From assembly GCF_015351595.1 (NCBI RefSeq), contig NZ_JADKPT010000006.1, forward strand, positions 62,001-126,000: a stretch of DNA of 64,000 nucleotides. The letters run 5' to 3'. This document shows positions 58,615 to 64,000 of the stretch, in pieces; within the stretch, counting starts at the first letter, position 1, and each line of letters begins with the position of its first letter. A model generated the notes under the pieces. That model was not told where the DNA came from, searched no databases, and saw only the letters and a program-made list of their open reading frames with translations. The translations under genes were made by a program, and so were the position numbers. Origin of the DNA: Flavobacterium sp. LC2016-12. GTDB taxonomy: Bacteria > Bacteroidota > Bacteroidia > Flavobacteriales > Flavobacteriaceae.

Positions 58615-59334
58615 ATGTCTAAATTATATATCGTTCCAACGCCAATTGGCAATCTTGAAGACATGACTTTTCGTGCTATTCGGATTCTTAAAGAAGTCGA
58701 TTTGATTTTGGCCGAAGATACCAGAACGAGTGGAAAACTGTTGAAGCATTTTGAAATTGGCACGCACATGCACAGCCATCATATGCACAACGAACACAAA
58801 ACAACCGAAAATTTAATTGCGCGTTTGAAAGCCGGCGAAACCATCGCTTTAATTTCAGATGCGGGAACTCCGGCAATTTCTGATCCTGGATTTTTATTGA
58901 CGCGCGCTTGTGTCGAAAATAAAATCGAAGTAGAATGTTTACCGGGAGCAACAGCTTTTGTTCCGGCTTTGGTCAACAGCGGACTGCCAAATGACAAATT
59001 TGTTTTTGAAGGTTTCCTGCCTGATAAAAAAGGACGTCAAACCCGTTTTTTGGCTTTAGCCGAAGAAACAAGAACGATGATTTTATACGTTTCTCCACAC
59101 AAACTCGTTAAGACTTTAGCGGAGTTTATTCAGTATTTTGGGGAAGACAGACAAGTTTGCGTTTCAAGAGAATTATCAAAAATGCACGAAGAAAATGTGA
59201 GAGGAACCGCAAGAGAAGTTTTAACCCATTTTGAAAAAACAGCACCACGCGGTGAAATCGTTGTGGTGGTTGCCGGAAAAACAATAATAAAAGAGCCTAA
59301 GAAAAGTAAGTTTTCTAAGGATGAAGAAGAGTAA
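58615..59334 (+). CDS. rsmI: 16S rRNA (cytidine-1402-2'-O)-methyltransferase
   Basis: Methylates the ribose of C1402 in 16S rRNA. 239 residues. YIVPTPIGNLEDMTFRAIRI at residues 5-24 and LAEDTRTSGKLLKHFEI near 31 form the SAM site of the tetrapyrrole-methylase fold. SDAGTPAISDPGFLL near 82 and LPGATAFVPALVNSGLPND near 103 follow. The final segment GEIVVVVAGK is typical of RsmI. Confidence 0.95.
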   Translation: MSKLYIVPTPIGNLEDMTFRAIRILKEVDLILAEDTRTSGKLLKHFEIGTHMHSHHMHNEHKTTENLIARLKAGETIALISDAGTPAISDPGFLLTRACVENKIEVECLPGATAFVPALVNSGLPNDKFVFEGFLPDKKGRQTRFLALAEETRTMILYVSPHKLVKTLAEFIQYFGEDRQVCVSRELSKMHEENVRGTAREVLTHFEKTAPRGEIVVVVAGKTIIKEPKKSKFSKDEEE

Positions 59335-59361
59335 CTGTTACTATTCTTTAGTCAAAATATC

Positions 59362-60237
59362 ATGAAACAATTATCTCTAATTGGATTACTTTTTTTAATT
59401 AATTTTTGCTTTAGTCAAACAAAGCAACAACTGATTAATTCCATTATAAAAGTTAATTCAGTACATTCAGATTGTGTTGGTATTGCTTGCGAGAAATCAA
59501 TACAATATCTGAATTTTCAAAAATTAAAAAATATATTATCTGAATCGGAACTTATAGAATTGACCGAAAGTGAAAATCCTGTTATTAGAACTTATGTAAG
59601 TATAGAAGCCATTACTACTAATAAAGTAGATGTTCAAAAACTATTTCGAAATGAACTAAATCGTAATCAATATGTTGAAACATTTGAAGGTTGTCAAATA
59701 GACAATGAACCAATTTCTTCAATAATCTATCATGAATATTGGAATAAAATCAGGATCAATGCTTTAGATGGAATTACTACTGAAAATGAACGAGAAATTG
59801 CTATGGCAAAAGCGGTTAAAACTGACGTGATTATGAAAAAAATCGATAGTTTGGTTATCTATAGTGATAAAGATATTTATTGGCTTTTATATAGTAGATG
59901 TTTTCAAAACAGAGAATTTGAAGAAAGTTATTTAAACCGAATTGAAACGTTAGCATTGCAAAAAAACAATTTTTATGCTTTTGAATACCTTAAAAAAAAT
60001 TATTCTGCGATTTACAGTGACAAATTAAACTATTATTTAGAAAATCAGTTTCCGAAAACTATATTCAAAACAGAAAACGAAATTTTCTATTTTCATTCTT
60101 TTATTGAATTACTTTTAGAACAGAGAAACAAAAAATACAATCAAATAGTAATTAACAAATTGAACAAAGACAAAAATTGGAAAAACCATTCAAGTTGGTT
60201 TTTAAATACTTTGGACAAATATCATATTTCATTATAA
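59362..60237 (+). CDS. Secreted hypothetical protein
   Basis: 291 residues with a signal peptide (MKQLSLIGLLFLINFCFSQ). The mature part is helical with acidic residues and a regular spacing of Leu/Ile, somewhat like HEAT-type repeats (LSESELIELTESENPVIRTY recalls such a unit), with four Cys at scattered positions. No catalytic motif is recognised. It follows rsmI by 27 bases and may be transcribed with it; the HopJ-like gene follows after 26 bases. Confidence 0.65.
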   Translation: MKQLSLIGLLFLINFCFSQTKQQLINSIIKVNSVHSDCVGIACEKSIQYLNFQKLKNILSESELIELTESENPVIRTYVSIEAITTNKVDVQKLFRNELNRNQYVETFEGCQIDNEPISSIIYHEYWNKIRINALDGITTENEREIAMAKAVKTDVIMKKIDSLVIYSDKDIYWLLYSRCFQNREFEESYLNRIETLALQKNNFYAFEYLKKNYSAIYSDKLNYYLENQFPKTIFKTENEIFYFHSFIELLLEQRNKKYNQIVINKLNKDKNWKNHSSWFLNTLDKYHISL

Positions 60238-60263
60238 AAAAATACCAAAAAAGCATTAATATC

Positions 60264-60608
60264 ATGAGCATCCAAGCCTTTTTAGAAAAAGTAAAACAAA
60301 CTCCAAACGAAATAACATTCCCGGAAACTATTGCAGTAATTGAAGAAAACTACAATTTTACTCCAACTACTTTTCAAAACGGAACCCAGCACAATGCAGC
60401 CGGAGAAAACTCAGGTTCTTGTAAATTATTTTCTTTCGCAAAATTGCAAAACTTAAACAAAGAAGAAACTTTAGCGTGTTTCGGTGCTTTTTATTTCGAA
60501 GAAGTTTTAGGAGATCCAAACGGAATTAACCACCAAAACATCAGAAACTTCATCAACTTAGGCTGGGACGGGATTAAGTTTGAAGGGAATGCGCTTGAGC
60601 TAAAATAA
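60264..60608 (+). CDS. HopJ-type III effector-like domain protein
   Basis: 114 residues from ATG 60264; an earlier in-frame start at 60177 would overlap the previous gene. The sequence AFLEKVKQTPNEITFPETIA, IEENYNFTPTTFQNG, NSGSCKLFSFAKLQ and HQNIRNFINLGWDGI matches the HopJ family in nearly full length. The name derives from Pseudomonas syringae, but the family is widespread in non-pathogens and no type III system is in this window, so a host effector role should not be assumed. It has no signal peptide and probably works in the cytoplasm. Confidence 0.88.
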   Translation: MSIQAFLEKVKQTPNEITFPETIAVIEENYNFTPTTFQNGTQHNAAGENSGSCKLFSFAKLQNLNKEETLACFGAFYFEEVLGDPNGINHQNIRNFINLGWDGIKFEGNALELK

Positions 60609-60622
60609 AATATCATTATGTC

Positions 60623-60688
60623 TGTCAGGCTGAGCGGAGTCGAAGCCCTTTTATACTAATAAGAATCTCGACTCCGCTCGATTTGACA
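60623..60688. repeat. Inverted pair of GACTTCGCTCAG-type repeats
   Basis: TGTCAGGCTGAGCGGAGTCG and the inverse TCTCGACTCCGCTCGATTTG. It is a GGAGTCG/CGACTCC variant of the pair at 47523-47588. Confidence 0.65.
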
Positions 60689-60745
60689 AACAATATTGTT
60701 GATTTCAGAAATCTAAAATCAACACTCTAAAATCTAAAATCGACA

Positions 60746-62446
60746 ATGCGTTGGACATTAAAACCAAAACCTTCTGAAGATAAAATCAAACATTTGGCGC
60801 AGGCCTTAAATGTAGAAGATTTTGTAGCAACCCTTTTGATTCAGCGTGGCATTGAAACTTTCGAAGATGCCAAAAATTTCTTTCGCCCTTCATTAGATCA
60901 TCTTCACAATCCATATTTAATGAAAGATATGGATAAAGCAGTTGCCCGAATCGAGTCGGCGATTGAAAATCAGGAGAATATCTTGGTTTTTGGCGATTAC
61001 GATGTTGACGGAACAACGGCTGTTTCTTTGGTTTCATCCTATTTGAAATCGCATTACCCCAATATTGCCACTTATATTCCGGATCGTTATGACGAAGGTT
61101 ACGGAATTTCTTTTAAAGGAATTGACTTTGCCGATGATAACGGATTTTCGTTGATTATTGCATTGGATTGTGGAATAAAATCGATTGATCATATCGCCTA
61201 CGCGAAAGAAAAAAACATTGACTTTATTATATGTGATCACCACAGACCTGGAAATACGCTGCCGGATGCTGTTGCTATTCTGGATCCAAAACGAGAAGAC
61301 TGCTCCTACCCTTACGATGAATTGTGCGGTTGCGGTGTTGGCTTTAAATTGATTCAGGCTTTAGGTCAAAATCGAGACGAAACCATCGAAGATCTGGTTC
61401 CGTATCTGGATTTGGTGGCTACGGCCATTGCGGCAGATATTGTTCCGATAACAGGTGAAAACCGAGTTTTGGCTTACTTCGGATTGCAGGTAATTAACAG
61501 CGATCCAAGACCGGGAATTAAAGCTTTGGTGCATCAGGTAAAAAAGAAAGTTTTAGATATTACTGATGTAGTTTTTATTATTTCTCCAAGAATAAATGCG
61601 GCAGGAAGAATCAAACACGGTAATCATGCTGTTGAATTGTTAACCGAATTTGATTTTGATCAGGCGCAGCAATTTGCTTCAGAAATTGAACAATACAACG
61701 CTGACCGAAAAGATTTAGACAAGAAAATCACCAAAGAAGCTTTTCAGCAAATTATAGAAAATCAGGAAGAGGAACGTTTTTCAACGGTGGTTTTTCAGGA
61801 AGACTGGCACAAAGGTGTTATCGGAATTGTCGCCTCAAGACTGATCGAAACCTATTATCGTCCGACTTTGGTTTTCACTAAAAGCGGTGATAAATACGCA
61901 GCTTCGGCAAGATCTGTAAAAGGTTTTGATGTTTACAATGCTTTGGATGCCTGTGCTCACCATTTGGAACAATTTGGAGGTCATATGTACGCGGCCGGAA
62001 TGACGTTGAAAGCAGAAAACTATAAAACTTTTAAAGAAGCTTTTGAAAAACAGGTCGAAGAAACTATTTTACCTGAAATGCGAACTCCGGAAATTGAAAT
62101 CGACGCCGAGATTAATTTTTCAGACATTACTCCAAAACTCATTCGGATTTTAAAACAATTCGAGCCTTTTGGCCCTCAGAATATGACACCCGTTTTTATG
62201 ACTACCGATATAAAAGATACAGGTTATGCCAAAACACTGGGTTCTGAGGATGAACATTTGAGGCTTTTTGCGAAACAATATAACTCAGAAGGAATTGCTG
62301 CAATTGGCTTCGGACTTGGAAAAAAATTAAATATTACAAAAAATCAAAATACTTTTCAGCTAGCTTATACCATTGCTGAAAACGAGTGGAACGGAAATGT
62401 GTCTACTCAACTTATGCTAAAAGATATTAGACCAAATGAAAGATAA
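60746..62446 (+). CDS. recJ: Single-stranded-DNA-specific exonuclease RecJ
   Basis: 5'-3' exonuclease for recombination and mismatch repair. 566 residues: DHH core with NILVFGDYDVDGTTAVSLVS near residues 76-95, LDCGIKSIDH near 142, DHHRPGNTLPDA near 163-174, and the DHHA1 domain with SPRINAAGRI near 284 and GIVASRLIETYYRPTLV. The C-terminal part is an OB-fold domain. Length fits. The start follows an AT-rich leader with TCTAAAAT units. It overlaps the MFS gene by eleven bases. Confidence 0.95.
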   Translation: MRWTLKPKPSEDKIKHLAQALNVEDFVATLLIQRGIETFEDAKNFFRPSLDHLHNPYLMKDMDKAVARIESAIENQENILVFGDYDVDGTTAVSLVSSYLKSHYPNIATYIPDRYDEGYGISFKGIDFADDNGFSLIIALDCGIKSIDHIAYAKEKNIDFIICDHHRPGNTLPDAVAILDPKREDCSYPYDELCGCGVGFKLIQALGQNRDETIEDLVPYLDLVATAIAADIVPITGENRVLAYFGLQVINSDPRPGIKALVHQVKKKVLDITDVVFIISPRINAAGRIKHGNHAVELLTEFDFDQAQQFASEIEQYNADRKDLDKKITKEAFQQIIENQEEERFSTVVFQEDWHKGVIGIVASRLIETYYRPTLVFTKSGDKYAASARSVKGFDVYNALDACAHHLEQFGGHMYAAGMTLKAENYKTFKEAFEKQVEETILPEMRTPEIEIDAEINFSDITPKLIRILKQFEPFGPQNMTPVFMTTDIKDTGYAKTLGSEDEHLRLFAKQYNSEGIAAIGFGLGKKLNITKNQNTFQLAYTIAENEWNGNVSTQLMLKDIRPNER

Positions 62447-63716
62447 AATAAAAAAAGCCGACCCGTATCAGGCACTGCGTTTTAGAGAATTTAATATGTT
62501 TTTATTATTGCGTTTTGCCATGGTTTTTGCCTGGTCAATGCAATTTATTGTTATTGAATGGGAAGTTTACAGCATAACCAAGAATCCGCTTTCACTTGGA
62601 ATAATTGGTTTGATGGAAGTAATTCCAGCAGTTTCGATGGCCTTATTTGCCGGACATATTGTCGACCAAAGAGAGAAAAAAGGAATGTTGGTGTGGTGTA
62701 TTTTAGGATTTTCAATCATCAGTTTCGGATTGTTTTTATTGACCTGGCCTGCAGTTGTCGGAGATGCATCACATGATCTTATTTTATACTCGATTTACTT
62801 TCTAGTATTTCTTGGCGGATTGGTTCGTGCTTTTCTTGGCCCAACGATATTCTCGCTTTTATCTTTAATTGTACCAAAAAAAGCTTATCCAAATGCTGCA
62901 ACCTGGAGTAGTTCAGTTTGGCAAATTGGTGCGGTATTAGGACCAGCAGTTGCTGGGTTTTCTATCAATTGGATAGGAGTTCACTGGTCAATGTGTCTTG
63001 TTGTTGGTTTCTCTGTTTCAGCCTTAATTGCTTTAACTCAAATCGAGAAAAAACCTATTTTGAATCCAAAGATTGGTGAACCGGTTATGGAAAGTTTAAA
63101 AGAAGGAATCAAATTCGTTTTCAATAATAAAACTATTCTGGGAGTACTTTCTCTTGATATGGTGGCTGTTCTTTTTGGTGGTGCCGTGGCTTTATTACCT
63201 GTTTTTGCACAGGATATTTTAAAAGTCGGCCCGGAAGGTTTTGGTGTTTTAAGAGCTGCACCGGCGATTGGTGCTTTTATTACGATGCTGATTTCAGCTT
63301 ACGTTCCGTTATATAAAAAAGCCGGAATGAAACTTTTGATTGCTATTTTTATTTTCGGACTTTGTATTATTGTTTTTGGAGTTTCAACTATTTTCTGGTT
63401 ATCTGTTGTGGCGCTGTTTTTAAGCGGAGTTGCTGATGGAATTTCAGTAGTAATACGCCAAACGATTTTACAGCTTAAAACACCCGATCATATGCGTGGG
63501 CGTGTTGCCGCAGTAAACTCTATGTTCGTGGGTTCATCAAACGAATTAGGCGCTTTTGAAAGCGGTTTAACAGCCAAATTAATGGGAACAGTGACTTCGG
63601 TAGTTTTCGGAGGAAGTATGACCTTATTGACTGTTTTAGGCTTTGGAGTAGCATCGCCTACTTTTAGAAACTTAGATCTTCAAAAAGATATGGAAGATCA
63701 TCAAAATATGGAATAA
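62436..63716 (+). CDS. MFS transporter
   Basis: 426 residues with twelve membrane helices. The first half has WEVYSITKNPLSLGIIGLME and the MFS-type loop with GHIVDQREKKGMLV between helices two and three. The second half has GVLRAAPAIGAFITMLIS and a central loop QIEKKPILNPKIG. It is close to the MFS_3/enterobactin-exporter type, which often exports siderophores or small drugs; the substrate is unknown. It is translationally coupled to recJ and to the next hydrolase (one-base overlap TAATG). Confidence 0.9.
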   Translation: MKDKIKKADPYQALRFREFNMFLLLRFAMVFAWSMQFIVIEWEVYSITKNPLSLGIIGLMEVIPAVSMALFAGHIVDQREKKGMLVWCILGFSIISFGLFLLTWPAVVGDASHDLILYSIYFLVFLGGLVRAFLGPTIFSLLSLIVPKKAYPNAATWSSSVWQIGAVLGPAVAGFSINWIGVHWSMCLVVGFSVSALIALTQIEKKPILNPKIGEPVMESLKEGIKFVFNNKTILGVLSLDMVAVLFGGAVALLPVFAQDILKVGPEGFGVLRAAPAIGAFITMLISAYVPLYKKAGMKLLIAIFIFGLCIIVFGVSTIFWLSVVALFLSGVADGISVVIRQTILQLKTPDHMRGRVAAVNSMFVGSSNELGAFESGLTAKLMGTVTSVVFGGSMTLLTVLGFGVASPTFRNLDLQKDMEDHQNME

Positions 63717-64000
63717 TGAAAAAATTATTATTGGCTTTCTTTTTCACCATTTCCCTTTTCGCAAACGGACAAAACCTCTACATCAAAACGTACGGAAACC
63801 AAAGAGAGAAAGTCCTAATTTTTATTCATGGCGGTCCAAGCGGGAACTCCACTTTATTTGAAGGTACAACTGCTCAAAAATTAGCTGACTTAGGATTTTA
63901 CGTGATTATCTATGACCGAAGAGGCGAAGGAAGATCTGCTGATCCTGAAGCTAAAATTACCTATGCAGAAGCCTTTGACGATTTAAATTTGATTTACAAA
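63716..64000 (+). CDS. Secreted alpha/beta hydrolase, N-terminal part
   Basis: 95 residues are visible before the window ends. A signal peptide (MKKLLLAFFFTISLFANGQ) is followed by LIFIHGGPSGNSTLFEG near residues 37-53 and FYVIIYDRRGEGRSADPEA near 68-86. HGGP with YDRRGxGRS is typical of proline-iminopeptidase-like serine hydrolases. The nucleophile lies beyond the window. ATG 63716 overlaps the MFS stop codon by one base, so it belongs to the recJ-MFS operon. Confidence 0.8.
   Translation, partial: MKKLLLAFFFTISLFANGQNLYIKTYGNQREKVLIFIHGGPSGNSTLFEGTTAQKLADLGFYVIIYDRRGEGRSADPEAKITYAEAFDDLNLIYK

Noticed and set aside
60264..60608. Evidence for a type III secretion effector system
   Set aside because: HopJ-like proteins are widespread in non-pathogens; no secretion genes and no effector-like context are present.

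Overview
The window looks like chromosomal DNA of a Flavobacterium-type bacterium (Bacteroidota, Flavobacteriaceae). The evidence is an AT-rich genome, almost no Shine-Dalgarno sites, and many promoters with the Bacteroidota -7 box TAnnTTTG a short distance before start codons. The gene families also fit: TonB-dependent receptors, a type IX secretion sorting domain, and DUF4271, DUF4296, DUF3098, DUF5686 and DUF5808 proteins. Intergenic regions carry several dispersed palindromic repeat families. No rRNA, tRNA, CRISPR array, prophage or complete insertion sequence was seen. Gene order is mostly core metabolism and cell-envelope functions.

Layout. 0-10 kb: end of a GNAT acetyltransferase, aspartate kinase, an outer-membrane receptor downstream of a membrane-bound AraC regulator, an XRE regulator, two very small proteins, a giant outer-membrane protein and a secreted Lys/Ala-rich protein with a PBCV-type C-terminal motif. 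10-20 kb: a glycosyltransferase, then a probable phosphate-starvation locus (porin, PhoR-like kinase, PhoB-like regulator, TonB receptor, surface lipoprotein, stand-alone T9SS sorting-domain protein). 20-29 kb: LuxE-like protein, tyrS, an epimerase convergent with a GT2-pyrC-DUF4296 operon, DUF4271-hemD, an Lrp regulator and a small gene framed by inverted repeats. 29-36 kb: zinc metallopeptidase, an alpha/beta hydrolase-ECF sigma-membrane protein operon between repeat islands, leuS, and a ModE/LysR-type helix-turn-helix protein. 36-45 kb: ftsX-DUF3098-uppP-truB, a decayed toxin-antitoxin pair, a thioredoxin-like protein, pyrH-frr and a DUF5686 protein. 45-52 kb: cation/proton antiporter, LytS/LytTR two-component pair, SMR exporter and RND/MMPL transporter. 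52-64 kb: asnS, rpoN, tdk with a small membrane protein, a Glu-rich conserved protein, rsmI, HopJ-like protein, recJ, an MFS transporter and the start of an alpha/beta hydrolase.

The most interesting region is 11.6-20.1 kb. Promoters of the porin, the TonB receptor and the lipoprotein each carry TAAC/TAAT-type units spaced exactly 11 bp apart, in nearly the same position relative to the -7 box. This is the geometry expected for a PhoB-family regulator, and a PhoB-like gene lies inside the cluster. I infer one small regulon for uptake of phosphate or a phosphorylated compound across the outer membrane.

Other points worth checking are a 37-bp inverted-repeat pair around a 90-codon gene whose arms start at the stop codons of both neighbours, a toxin-antitoxin pair in which one base change could explain loss of both reading frames, a long structured RNA-like element before asnS, and several dispersed repeat families.
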